Positions 53,774-62,083 of a stretch of DNA of 64,000 bases are shown here, in pieces. The DNA is taken from contig JACOST010000014.1 of the NCBI GenBank assembly GCA_016178705.1, positions 620,001 through 684,000 on the forward strand. Direction: 5' to 3'. The position numbers and the translations under genes are program-made. Position 1 is the stretch's first letter, and each line of letters starts with the position of its first letter. Under the pieces are notes generated by a model, which ran no database searches, was not told the DNA's origin, and saw only the letters and a list, made by a program, of their open reading frames with translations. The stretch comes from Deltaproteobacteria bacterium (lineage in GTDB: Bacteria; Desulfobacterota; Binatia; HRBIN30; JACQVA1).

Positions 53774-55828
53774 CTACATCTCGATCCGATAGTTCCCCAG
53801 CCGGTCTAACGTCGCCACTTGCTTCGGATGCAGCACGATGGTGGTAAATGGCTCTTCGATGATGGCGGGGCCTTTGATGTGTTGGCCAGCCCGCAGTTGC
53901 GGGCCGTCGTAGACTGGCGTGACGACGAAGCGGCCACCGAAGAAGGCTTTGCGGCGACCTTTCACAGACGGACGCACGAACGAGCGTCCCAGAGTCGGGA
54001 TCGCCGGTTTGTCGGTGACGCCAACCGCGGTCAGTCGCACGCTGCGTAGGATCGGCTCTTCGTCGCGCGAGGCGTAGGTATGCAGCTCTTCGTGGAGGGC
54101 GTGGAAGCGCTCAACCGTCCCGCTCACATCGCGAGCACTCAGACGGCCGTTGCGCGCTGCGATTGGCACGGCGATGTCGAAGGTCTGGCCCGGGTAACAG
54201 AGATTGGCGAAGCGGCGCAGCTCGATGCGTCCGCGTGCCCCGTGTCGCGCCGCCAGGACGGCGCGGGCGGCCGCTTCCATCTCGCTGAACAGGTGATTGA
54301 TGCGGTCGAGTTCAGCCCGACCCACCGGCGTGATGTACGCGCGCAACTCATCGATGACGTGATCCGACAGCAGCAACCCCAACGCCGAGAATGCCGGCGA
54401 GGTCTTCGGCACCAACACGGTCTTGATGCCCAACTCCTCGGCTTGCGCCGTCGCGTGCACGGGACCGTTGCCGCCGTAGACCACCATCGTCAAACCTCGC
54501 GGATCGACGCCGCGCGTCGCCGAGATGCGCCGGATCGCGTTGGCCATGTTGGCGTTCACCAAGCGATAGATCCCGTGTGCCGCCTGGACGGCGTCGAGAC
54601 CGAGCGGACGCCCGATCTGTTCCGCCATCGCATCGCGCACACCGTCGGTCTTCAGCCGCATCGTGCCACCACAGAAGTCGGCGGCGTTGAGATAGCCGAG
54701 CAACAGATTCGCATCCGTCACCGTCGGCGCGGTGCCGCCGCGGTCGTAACACATCGGTCCCGGTTCGGCGCCGGCGCTCTTCGGCCCGACTTGGAGCGAC
54801 CCCGCGACCACCGACGCGATCGAGCCACCGCCGGCGCCGATCGATTGCACGTCAACCATCGGCAAGCCGACGAGGTAGCGGTGATGCCAGTTCCATCCGG
54901 CTTTGATCTCCGGCTGCCCGCCACGAATGAGACAGACATCGTAACTTGTACCGCCCATGTCGGCACAAACGAAGTCGTTGGTCTTGGCGGCGCGCGCAAC
55001 CGCACACGCGGCAATCACACCGCCGGTCGGCCCCGAACTCAACACGGTCACCGGGCGACTAGTGATGTAGTCGGGCGTCATGATGCCGCCGTTCGATTGC
55101 ATCACCAACAGGTCATGACGATACCCCTCATCGCGCAGGCGCTCGACCAGGCGTCCGAGATAGCGCTCGATCTTCGGCGCGACGTAGGCGTTCACCAAGG
55201 TCGTGCTGGTGCGCTCGAACTCCGGCGCCGAGGGCATCACCTCGTGCGACAGCGAGATGCTGACGCCGGGGCATTCTTCGCGGGCGATCTCGCGCACGCG
55301 GCGCTCGTGCGCCGGATTGATGAACGAGAACATGAACACGACGGCGAGCGACTCCGTCCCGAGCTGCTTCAACCGGCGCAGCGCCGTGCGCACGGCGGTT
55401 TCATCGAGCGGAACGAGGACCTTGCCTTCGTAGTCAAGTCGCTCGGGCACGCCGATGCGTCGACGGCGCTGCGCGATCGGCGGCGGTGGCGGCAGTGCCG
55501 GGTCCCAGATGTCTTCCTTGAAACCGCGGCGCAGCTCGATCTCGTCGCGATGCCCCTGCGTGGTGATCAACCCGGTCACCGCACCGCTCATTTCGATCAG
55601 CGTATTGTCGGCGGTGGTCGTGCCATGGACGATCACCGCCGTGTCGTGGAGCAGTTCTCCCAGACTCAGATGTTCGCCACGCGCCAACTCGCTGATGCCC
55701 GCGATCACTCCCTGAGACTGATCGCGCGGCGTCGTCGGGCTCTTGCTCAACCGCAACGCGCCGTCGCGCCCAACGAGCACAAAGTCGGTGAAGGTACCGC
55801 CAACGTCGATGCCGATTCTGTAGCTCAT
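53774..55828 (-). CDS. hyuA: Hydantoinase/oxoprolinase A subunit
   Basis: 684 aa, actin-like ATPase fold. Begins MSYRIGIDVGGTFTDFVLVG (phosphate 1), with VVHGTTTADNTLIE and the later FVCADMGGTSYDVCLI and VDVQSIGAGGGSIA. The group includes ATP-dependent hydantoinases, 5-oxoprolinase and acetone/acetophenone carboxylases; the lack of a third subunit favours hydantoinase or oxoprolinase type. ATG 55828 overlaps the stop of the DUF559 gene by four bases (ATGA), so it may be translationally coupled to it. The partner subunit hyuB lies upstream of that gene. Confidence 0.93.
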   Translation of the reverse strand: MSYRIGIDVGGTFTDFVLVGRDGALRLSKSPTTPRDQSQGVIAGISELARGEHLSLGELLHDTAVIVHGTTTADNTLIEMSGAVTGLITTQGHRDEIELRRGFKEDIWDPALPPPPPIAQRRRRIGVPERLDYEGKVLVPLDETAVRTALRRLKQLGTESLAVVFMFSFINPAHERRVREIAREECPGVSISLSHEVMPSAPEFERTSTTLVNAYVAPKIERYLGRLVERLRDEGYRHDLLVMQSNGGIMTPDYITSRPVTVLSSGPTGGVIAACAVARAAKTNDFVCADMGGTSYDVCLIRGGQPEIKAGWNWHHRYLVGLPMVDVQSIGAGGGSIASVVAGSLQVGPKSAGAEPGPMCYDRGGTAPTVTDANLLLGYLNAADFCGGTMRLKTDGVRDAMAEQIGRPLGLDAVQAAHGIYRLVNANMANAIRRISATRGVDPRGLTMVVYGGNGPVHATAQAEELGIKTVLVPKTSPAFSALGLLLSDHVIDELRAYITPVGRAELDRINHLFSEMEAAARAVLAARHGARGRIELRRFANLCYPGQTFDIAVPIAARNGRLSARDVSGTVERFHALHEELHTYASRDEEPILRSVRLTAVGVTDKPAIPTLGRSFVRPSVKGRRKAFFGGRFVVTPVYDGPQLRAGQHIKGPAIIEEPFTTIVLHPKQVATLDRLGNYRIEM

Positions 55829-56199
55829 AACTTCGCGGGACCTTCTCCGGCCCCCTCGCCCCCTGGGAGAGGGCTGGGGTGAGGGCTCCTCAAGGCATCG
55901 CAAATTCGCGCCAGCACAGACTCCATATTGTTCAGCACCTCGTTGTCCCAAAAGCGCAGCACTCGGTAACTCTGTGCTTCCAGATAAGCCGTCCGCGCGT
56001 CGTCGCGCGCAACATTCATCGCGTGCTGACTGCCGTCAAGCTCGATGACGAGCCGGCGCTCGTCGCAGCAGAAGTCGGCGAAGTATGGGCCGACGGGATG
56101 CTGCCGCCGGAACTTCGCGCCGTTGACTTGGCCTGCGCGGATCTTCTGCCACAGTTTCTGCTCGGCGTCGGTTTGGTCGCTGCGGAGCTTCCGAGCCAT
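55825..56199 (-). CDS. DUF559 (Vsr-like PD-(D/E)XK) protein
   Basis: 124 aa. ARKLRSDQTDAEQKLWQKIR, then KFRRQHPVGPYFADFCCDER and RLVIELDGSQHA, and YRVLRFWDNEVL are the DUF559 core, a small relative of very-short-patch-repair endonucleases; Asp and Glu of the nuclease site (ADF, IELDG) and a following His are present. Family function is not established. The last 20 residues (SPHPSPLPGGEGAGE and so on) are encoded by the repeat arm at 55847-55888 and look non-functional. The stop overlaps hyuA's start. A GTG at 56244, at the edge of the right arm, is an alternative start. Confidence 0.85.
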   Translation of the reverse strand: MARKLRSDQTDAEQKLWQKIRAGQVNGAKFRRQHPVGPYFADFCCDERRLVIELDGSQHAMNVARDDARTAYLEAQSYRVLRFWDNEVLNNMESVLARICDALRSPHPSPLPGGEGAGEGPAKL

Positions 56200-56287
56200 G
56201 TTACGCTGGCAGATCGTGATTGACGGATGCGCGGTCTTTGTCACGGAGCCCTCACCCTAACCCTCTCCCAGAGGGAGAGGGGACCGG
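55847..56287. mobile_element. Inverted-repeat cassette A1 carrying a DUF559 nuclease-like gene
   Basis: Terminal arms 55847-55888 and 56246-56287, 42 bases each, are inverted with 37 of 42 matching (CCGG...GGGAGAGGG...GGGTGAGGGCTC). The only gene inside is the DUF559 gene. The cassette sits exactly between hyuB and hyuA: the right arm supplies the last 11 codons and stop of hyuB, and the left arm encodes the tail of the DUF559 protein. No clear target-site duplication is visible. Related cargo-free elements lie at 32230-32377 and 63721-63830. Mobility is inferred. Confidence 0.6.
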
Positions 56288-58117
56288 AGAGGCGGTTCGC
56301 AGTTGCGTGCGCAGTTGCGCGGTCGCCTCCGAATCAATCGCGAGCGTCAACGCCTCAAGCGACCCGGTCAGCGCCACGCCATAGTCACGGCGCGCGGCTT
56401 CAATCGACACGTACTCGTCGAGGACATCATCGAGCACTTTCTGCGGATCGCGATCGAGCGGATCGCCCCAACCGCCGCCGCCGCCGTAGCGGTACTCGTA
56501 ACGCTCGCCAGGTTGATGATCCACGTAGAACGCGGTGGTCTCGACCACATGCTCGTGCGGGCTGCCGCAACGCAGCTTGAGTTGATTCGGCGCGCCGGGT
56601 TTACCGCCGGCGATGCCAGGCATCGGATACTTCATGCCGACAACGTAGGTGTAGATTTGCGACGGCGCGCACAGCTCTTTGATGTACAGCGTGCCCGGAC
56701 AGCCGCGCCACTTGCCGGGTCCGCCCGTATCGATCGCGTAGTCGCGCGACAGATGCCGCACCGGGAAAATGCTCTCGTTGATCTCGCCGGTGGCGCGGAT
56801 GAGATTTCCGAAACTCACGTTCATCGCGCCCCAGCCGTCTTGACCGTGGACCGCGCCGCAATACGCCCCGAAGGTATCGACCGAATGATCGATAAAGAGC
56901 TGCTTGGTCTTCGGGTTCGTGCCGAAGATCACCGTCGGCATGCCCATCTTGTAAATTTGAGGGCAACAACGTTCGGGAATCACCTGCTCGAGCGCCATCG
57001 CCACCGCCTCGCCGACTTCGGTGCCGGGATGATGCGTGCCGGCGGCGACCGACTTATCGGGCGGCGGATTCAAGCAGCAGCCTTTCGGCACAATCAGCTT
57101 GATCGAGTTGAAGAAGCCTTCGTTCTTCGGGATGGCCGGGTCCATCATGGTGGCGATCTGCGCCACCACATAGCCGCGGGTGTTGCCGAAGGTCGAGTAG
57201 GCCTGCAAGTTCTCGCGCGTGTCGGAGCCGGTGAAATCCACGGTGAGGTCACTGCCCTTCACGGTGACTTTGCAATGGATGTGGATGTCCTTGTTCCCTT
57301 TCGGATCGTGGTCGACGTACACGTCGGACTCGTATACGCCATCGCGCCACTTGGCGACTTCCTGTTTGAAACGTCGCGCGGCGAAGTCGATCAGGTACTG
57401 CGCCGACCCGCGCACCGCCGCAACGCCGTGGCGAGCGATGACTTCCTTCAAACGCCGCGCGCCCAATTGCGCCGTGCCGATTTGCGCGCGCAGATCGCCG
57501 ATGAAAGTCGGCGTACGATTGTTGACCTTCATGAAGTAGGTGATGTCTTTGCGCTCGACGCCGCGCTCGTAGATCTTCACCGCCGGAAAGCGTACGCCTT
57601 CAGCCCAGATGTCGCGCGCGTCGACGTTGTAGCCGCCGGGCATCGCCCCGCCGGTGTCGGCGTGATGGCATTGGATCGAGGCGATCAGCACCATCTCGCC
57701 ATTGAAGAACACCGGCGCGAAGATGTTGTAGTCGGGCAGGTGGCCGCCGCCGTGATACGGGTCGTTCGCCACCAACACATCGCCGTCGAAGAGACCATCG
57801 CGCCCGAAGAAGTCGAGCGCGAAGCGCACCGGCAAGGTCGAACTCAGCATGAACTGCGGAATGCCGACGCTGAGCGCCGCGAGCGCGCCGTTGGCGTCGA
57901 GAATCGTCGCGTTGCGCTCGTTGGACTGATTGAGGATCGGCGTCGTCGCGGTGAGGCTGACATGCGTCGCCATCTCGTAGGCGATGGTCTCCATCGCGCC
58001 GCGAATGATCTCGGCGGTGATGGGCTCGACGCCACCGCGGACCGCGCGCAATTTCGGCCGCGGTCGTGCGGGCGGATGGAGTCGAACAGCTCGCTTCAAT
58101 TGGCGTCGTGCGCGCAT
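56252..58117 (-). CDS. hyuB: Hydantoinase/oxoprolinase B subunit
   Basis: 621 aa. ATG 58117 has GGGAGGA 5 bases upstream. It contains EIIRGAMETIAYEMATHVSL, NDPYHGGGHLPDYNIFAPVF, HHADTGGAMPGG, TVDFTGSDTREN and YGGGGGWGDPLDRDP, all characteristic of HyuB. It provides the hydrolytic part of the two-subunit enzyme with hyuA, which lies 424 bases further on beyond the DUF559 cassette. The last 11 residues (PVPSPSGRGLG) and the stop are encoded by the inverted-repeat arm at 56246-56287, so the native end was probably replaced. Confidence 0.94.
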   Translation of the reverse strand: MRARRQLKRAVRLHPPARPRPKLRAVRGGVEPITAEIIRGAMETIAYEMATHVSLTATTPILNQSNERNATILDANGALAALSVGIPQFMLSSTLPVRFALDFFGRDGLFDGDVLVANDPYHGGGHLPDYNIFAPVFFNGEMVLIASIQCHHADTGGAMPGGYNVDARDIWAEGVRFPAVKIYERGVERKDITYFMKVNNRTPTFIGDLRAQIGTAQLGARRLKEVIARHGVAAVRGSAQYLIDFAARRFKQEVAKWRDGVYESDVYVDHDPKGNKDIHIHCKVTVKGSDLTVDFTGSDTRENLQAYSTFGNTRGYVVAQIATMMDPAIPKNEGFFNSIKLIVPKGCCLNPPPDKSVAAGTHHPGTEVGEAVAMALEQVIPERCCPQIYKMGMPTVIFGTNPKTKQLFIDHSVDTFGAYCGAVHGQDGWGAMNVSFGNLIRATGEINESIFPVRHLSRDYAIDTGGPGKWRGCPGTLYIKELCAPSQIYTYVVGMKYPMPGIAGGKPGAPNQLKLRCGSPHEHVVETTAFYVDHQPGERYEYRYGGGGGWGDPLDRDPQKVLDDVLDEYVSIEAARRDYGVALTGSLEALTLAIDSEATAQLRTQLRTASPVPSPSGRGLG

Positions 58118-58138
58118 GAGATCCTCCCGGAGTTTCGT

Positions 58139-58239
58139 TACCACGGATTACGCGGATTACACGGATTCTCGGAAAAGAAGAGACGAATCGGCTTGGGCTT
58201 TTGGCATCCGAATCCGCGTAATCCGCGTAATCCGCGGTA
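58139..58239. repeat. Inverted-repeat element, CGTAATCCGCG family (B1)
   Basis: Arms 58139-58168 and 58210-58239 are inverted with 28 of 30 matching (TACC(A/G)CGGATTACGCGGATT and its complement). The 41-base spacer has no open frame. It lies between hyuB's start and the end of the cyclase gene. Confidence 0.85.
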
Positions 58240-58244
58240 GAGCT

Positions 58245-61200
58245 TCATAGCCGTTCCGTCAGCCGATCGAAGCGCACGAGCTCGCGCGCCATGCCGAGCT
58301 GCTCGGCCTCGGCGCGGCCGGCGGCGATGAGCTCGGCGGCGCGTTCGCGATCGCCGGGGGCGTTGCGGTCGAGGAGCATCGCGGCCCAGGCGCGGCGCGT
58401 GCGCACGATCGACGGGCGCGCGCCGAAGCGCTCGTTCATCTCGAGCGCTTCGGTGAAGTGGCGCTCGGCGTCGTCCCAGCGGCCGAGGCAGGCGGCGAGC
58501 ATCCCGCAGAACTGGCCGAAGGACCCCTGACTGGCCACGTCGACGGCGAACGCCTCAGCCTGCTCGGCGATGGGACGCATCCGCTCGTAGAGCGCCGCCG
58601 CGGCGGATCGGTCCTGGAGATCGCTGACTACCTCGCTCAGCGCCACCACGATACCCGTCCATGACCAGTTGGGCGGATAGTCGAATCCGCTGACACGGAG
58701 GGCGTCGACCTGAGCACGCGCCTCCGCCAGCTGATCGGTGTCGCAGTAGGCGCGCGCCAGGGCCGCTCGCCACCCCGGGATGTGCGGCTGGGCCTCGGCA
58801 TTGGCGCGCAGGATGTCGAGGAGCTCACCGAGGCGGCCGTAGTAATGACGCAGACCGTAGACCTGACCGCCGAACGCCTCGGCCGCGTCGGGCTGGCCCG
58901 CGGCCATACCCAGCTCCAAGGCCGCGAATGCCTCTGCCTCGGCGTCGCGCGCGCCGCGCATTATTGCGAGCATCGCCCGTCCCAACTGGGCGTGCCACTT
59001 ATAATAGGGTTGCCGCAGCTCGCCCGCCAGCCGCTCGAGCTCGAGGAAGGCTTGCTCGGCACCGCCGATGTCGCCCGACTCGAGCAGAGCGCCGGCGCGA
59101 TGGTAGGCAGCAAGCCACGAGAGCTCGCTGCTCCCGACCCGCGAGGCGAGCGCCGCCAGCTCGGCCGTGAGGTCCAGTCGCTCGGCGAGCGTGAACGGGT
59201 CATTGATGGCGAAGAGCCGCAAATGCAGCGCCTGACCTAGGCCAAGCGGGTCGCCCAGCCGACGCGCGATCGCCACCGCCTCGCGCGAGAGCGCGTGCCG
59301 CCGCTCGCGTTCGGGGGTCCAGACGAGCTCCACGGCGAGCTGGCCCAGCACACGCGCGCGCAACAGGCTGTCCACTTCGCCGAGCGCGGCGCTCGCCTCC
59401 TCGTAAAGGGCCAGCAATCCTTCGTCGACGATGGTGGAGTTGGTCACGAACCCGCCGGGGCGGGCGTGCCCGAGGACCGCGAGGGCGAGGCGCTCGCCGT
59501 CGCCGAGCGCACGCGCCACGTCGACAGCCGTGGCGACCGTCTCGCGATAGCTCGCGTTCCCGGCGCGCCGCTGCACGTCGCCGAGGGCGAGCAGTAGGTC
59601 GCAGCGCAGCTCTTCACCGGCTCGGTCGTGCGGCACGAGCACCGACAGCGCGCGCTCGTAGTGCGCCGCGGCCTCCTCGAACGCAAGATTCGCCAGCGCC
59701 CGATCGCCCGCTTGCCGCGTATAGCCGATCGCCTTGGCCATGTCCGCGACCTGCGTCGCGCTCAGCCAGTGATGCGCCAGCTCGTCGATGCGCGACCCCG
59801 GCGCCGATCCCGTCAGCGCTTCGAGAGCCTCGCCCACCTTGCGGTGCAACCGCGCGCGCCGCGACGCGCTCAGCTCCTCGTAGAGCGTGGTACGAATCAG
59901 CGCATGGCTGAAACTGAAATGGTCCGCGCTTCCGGGCACCTCGGCCACCAGCGCCGTGCGGGTCGCTTCATCCAGCGCGTCGAGAATCGCATCTTCGGAT
60001 TGCTCGGCAACGAGTGTCAGCAAGGCAAGATCGAAGTGCCGGCCGATCACCGCCGCCAGGCTCAGCACTTTGTTGGTCGCCTCGGAGAGCCGACTCAGGC
60101 GCCGCCCGATCACTTCCTTCACGCCCTCGGGAATGCCGAGCCCGGCGACGCTTCCTTTGTATGTCCAGCGCTCGCCCTCCTGGAAGATCGCGCCGGACTC
60201 GCTCATGTTGCGCAGGATCTCGCCGATGAAGAACGGGCTGCCCTCGGTCTCCTGGTGGATGGCGTGCGCCAGCAGCAGCCCGGGCTGTTCCAGCTCGTGC
60301 CCGGCCGCGGCGGTCATCAGCGCCACCACCGCCGGCTCGTCGAGGCCTTGCAGCGCGACGCGCTCCACGCCTGCCTCGCGGCGCAGATCGGCGAGCACGG
60401 CAGTCAGCGGATGCGCCCGCGTCAGATCGCTGTCGCGGTAGGTGACTACAATCAGCAAGCGCAGTGGCATGGGCGAGCGCAACACGTGCTTGAGCAGCAC
60501 CAGCTCCGGCGTCCCGGCCCACTGCAGGTCGTCGAGCACGAGCACGATCGGCGCCTCTTGCGATGCGGCGGAGAGCAGGCCGGTGACGGCCTCGAAGAGC
60601 AGGTAGCGCTCGGTCTCCGCTTCGGCGACTTGCGGCGGCGGCAGATCCGGGACGCGTTTGGCGAGCTCTGGGATGAGCCGCGTCAGCTCGCCCTTGTGCT
60701 CGCGCACGTAGGTGGACAGCACCGCTTCCGGTGCATGTGCGACGTAGTGCCGCAGCGCCTCGACGAAAGGTTGATACGGCGGGTTGAAGTCCTCGTCGCA
60801 GGTGCCGAGCAGCACCGTGGCGCCGTCGGCGTGGCAGGCGCGCGCCGCTTCGCTAGCGAGACGCGTCTTGCCGATGCCGGGCTCGCCGGCGAGGAGGACG
60901 ATCTGGCGCTGGCCGCTCTTCGCGACCTGGTAGGCGCCTGCAATCACGGCGAGCTCTGCCTCGCGGCCGACCATGGCGACTGTCTGCGCCATCGCCAGAC
61001 GCGGCGGCAGCGGCAGGCCCACCTGCTCGAGCGGCTCCCACTTCACTTCATACGCAGCGACCGGGTCAGGGAGGCCCTTGAGCGTCAGCTCGCCGATCGA
61101 GGTGAACGTGTGACCGTGTCCGCGCGCCATCAAGCGGACGACTTCGGAGACGAGAATCTGGCCCGCACTCGCCGCCGCGCACAAGCGCGACGCCTCCACG

Positions 61201-61520
61201 ACCGGCGCGCCGAAGAGATCGTTGTTGTCGCGAGTGGCTTCACCGGAAGAGAGGCCGATGCGGATCTGCACCGCGCCGTTAGTAGCCTGTTGCATGGCGA
61301 CGGCGCCGGCGACCGCGTAGGCGGCGCTCGCGAACGACAGCATCAAGCCGTCGCCGGTGGTCTTGATCTCGCTGCCGTTGTGCGCGACCACGGCGGTGCG
61401 CAGCGCGGTGAAGTGTTCGTGGCGCACGGCTTCGTAGGCGTCGTGGCCGAGCTGATTCGCCAGCTCGGTGGAGCCGACGAGGTCGGTGAACACGACGGTG
61501 ACAGTTTCGGTGCGAGCCAT
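58245..61520 (-). CDS. Adenylate/guanylate cyclase-domain, AAA ATPase and TPR regulator
   Basis: 1091 aa. Class III cyclase domain is residues 1-165: metal Asp13 in VVFTDLVGST and Asp57 in KTTGDGLMLSF. The transition-state Arg112 is kept (VVEASRL) but the usual Asn of VNxAAR is Val108, so cyclase activity may be low or absent. An AAA/STAND ATPase starts at GREAELAVI with Walker A GEPGIGKT (212-219) and a DDLQW-type Walker B (VLVLDDLQWAG). The C-terminal 500 residues are TPR-like helices. This layout belongs to large bacterial signal-transduction ATPases. It is flanked by family B repeats on both sides. Confidence 0.9.
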   Translation of the reverse strand: MARTETVTVVFTDLVGSTELANQLGHDAYEAVRHEHFTALRTAVVAHNGSEIKTTGDGLMLSFASAAYAVAGAVAMQQATNGAVQIRIGLSSGEATRDNNDLFGAPVVEASRLCAAASAGQILVSEVVRLMARGHGHTFTSIGELTLKGLPDPVAAYEVKWEPLEQVGLPLPPRLAMAQTVAMVGREAELAVIAGAYQVAKSGQRQIVLLAGEPGIGKTRLASEAARACHADGATVLLGTCDEDFNPPYQPFVEALRHYVAHAPEAVLSTYVREHKGELTRLIPELAKRVPDLPPPQVAEAETERYLLFEAVTGLLSAASQEAPIVLVLDDLQWAGTPELVLLKHVLRSPMPLRLLIVVTYRDSDLTRAHPLTAVLADLRREAGVERVALQGLDEPAVVALMTAAAGHELEQPGLLLAHAIHQETEGSPFFIGEILRNMSESGAIFQEGERWTYKGSVAGLGIPEGVKEVIGRRLSRLSEATNKVLSLAAVIGRHFDLALLTLVAEQSEDAILDALDEATRTALVAEVPGSADHFSFSHALIRTTLYEELSASRRARLHRKVGEALEALTGSAPGSRIDELAHHWLSATQVADMAKAIGYTRQAGDRALANLAFEEAAAHYERALSVLVPHDRAGEELRCDLLLALGDVQRRAGNASYRETVATAVDVARALGDGERLALAVLGHARPGGFVTNSTIVDEGLLALYEEASAALGEVDSLLRARVLGQLAVELVWTPERERRHALSREAVAIARRLGDPLGLGQALHLRLFAINDPFTLAERLDLTAELAALASRVGSSELSWLAAYHRAGALLESGDIGGAEQAFLELERLAGELRQPYYKWHAQLGRAMLAIMRGARDAEAEAFAALELGMAAGQPDAAEAFGGQVYGLRHYYGRLGELLDILRANAEAQPHIPGWRAALARAYCDTDQLAEARAQVDALRVSGFDYPPNWSWTGIVVALSEVVSDLQDRSAAAALYERMRPIAEQAEAFAVDVASQGSFGQFCGMLAACLGRWDDAERHFTEALEMNERFGARPSIVRTRRAWAAMLLDRNAPGDRERAAELIAAGRAEAEQLGMARELVRFDRLTERL

Positions 61521-61533
61521 CTTGGGCGAACTC

Positions 61534-61650
61534 TTACACGGATTACGCAGATTGAACAGATTGCACGGATTTCAGAAATCAGCGACGCTACGGTTCCCCA
61601 AAGCCTGTCCGAATCCGTTCAATCCGCGTAATCCGTGCGATCCGTGGTAG
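61534..61650. repeat. Inverted-repeat element, CGTAATCCGCG family (B2)
   Basis: Left arm ACACGGATTACGCAGATTG (from 61534) and right arm CAATCCGCGTAATCCGTG (ending 61650) are imperfect inverses with one inserted unit. It lies between the cyclase start and the end of the DUF35 gene. No cargo. Confidence 0.7.
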
Positions 61651-61655
61651 AACTC

Positions 61656-62069
61656 CTATCCTTTCCGCGGCCGGAACTTCGGTAATGTCACTTCATCGTT
61701 GACGCGATCGAACACGACTTCCACCGGCAGGCCGATGTGGATCTCATCGTTCGGGCAATCGATCAGATTGGTGTGCAGCCGCGGGCCCTCTTCCAGTTCG
61801 ACGATGGTGACGTTGTAGGGCGTGTCGGCGCTGAACGCAGGGTGCTGCGACTGGTGCACGACGATCCAACTGAAGACCGTGCCGCGGCCACTGAGCTTCA
61901 GCCATTCGTGCTTCTCGGAGAGGCAGCGCGCGCAAACGAGCGATGGAGGAAAACGCACGTGGCCGCAGTCACCGCAGCGCTGCATGCGCAGCTCGCTCTT
62001 CTGTGCGGCCTCCCAGTAGGGGGCGGTGTCTTCGTTGGGACGTGGAAGCGGCTTTTCGATTGCGAACAT
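61656..62069 (-). CDS. Zn-ribbon OB-fold (DUF35) protein, ChsH2-like
   Basis: 137 aa. Rubredoxin-like Cys4 ribbon CGDCGHVRFPPSLVCARC near residues 32-49, then an OB-fold with FSWIVVHQSQHPAFSADTP, YNVTIVELEEGPRLHTNLI and GLPVEVVFD. AAGGAG precedes the ATG. DUF35 proteins are partners of thiolase-like enzymes; the mycobacterial ChsH2 DUF35 part acts with the Ltp2 aldolase in steroid side-chain removal. Here a thiolase-like gene is the next gene upstream, separated by the GxxExxY cassette, so this is probably the partner. Confidence 0.9.
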   Translation of the reverse strand: MFAIEKPLPRPNEDTAPYWEAAQKSELRMQRCGDCGHVRFPPSLVCARCLSEKHEWLKLSGRGTVFSWIVVHQSQHPAFSADTPYNVTIVELEEGPRLHTNLIDCPNDEIHIGLPVEVVFDRVNDEVTLPKFRPRKG

Positions 62070-62083
62070 CTCGGACTCCTTTG

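Noticed and set aside
55847-56287. Target-site duplication at the ends of the DUF559 cassette
   Set aside because: GCGG occurs outside both arms but at different distances, and four bases in GC-rich DNA is not informative.
54080-58240. Two long plus-strand frames opposite hyuA and hyuB (600 and 645 codons)
   Set aside because: Composition artefacts; the Arg/His/Val-rich translations show no domain and the minus-strand genes are complete and conserved.
59628-61631. Plus-strand frame of 667 codons opposite the cyclase-AAA gene
   Set aside because: Antisense shadow of a gene with clear Walker and cyclase motifs; its translation has no recognisable fold.
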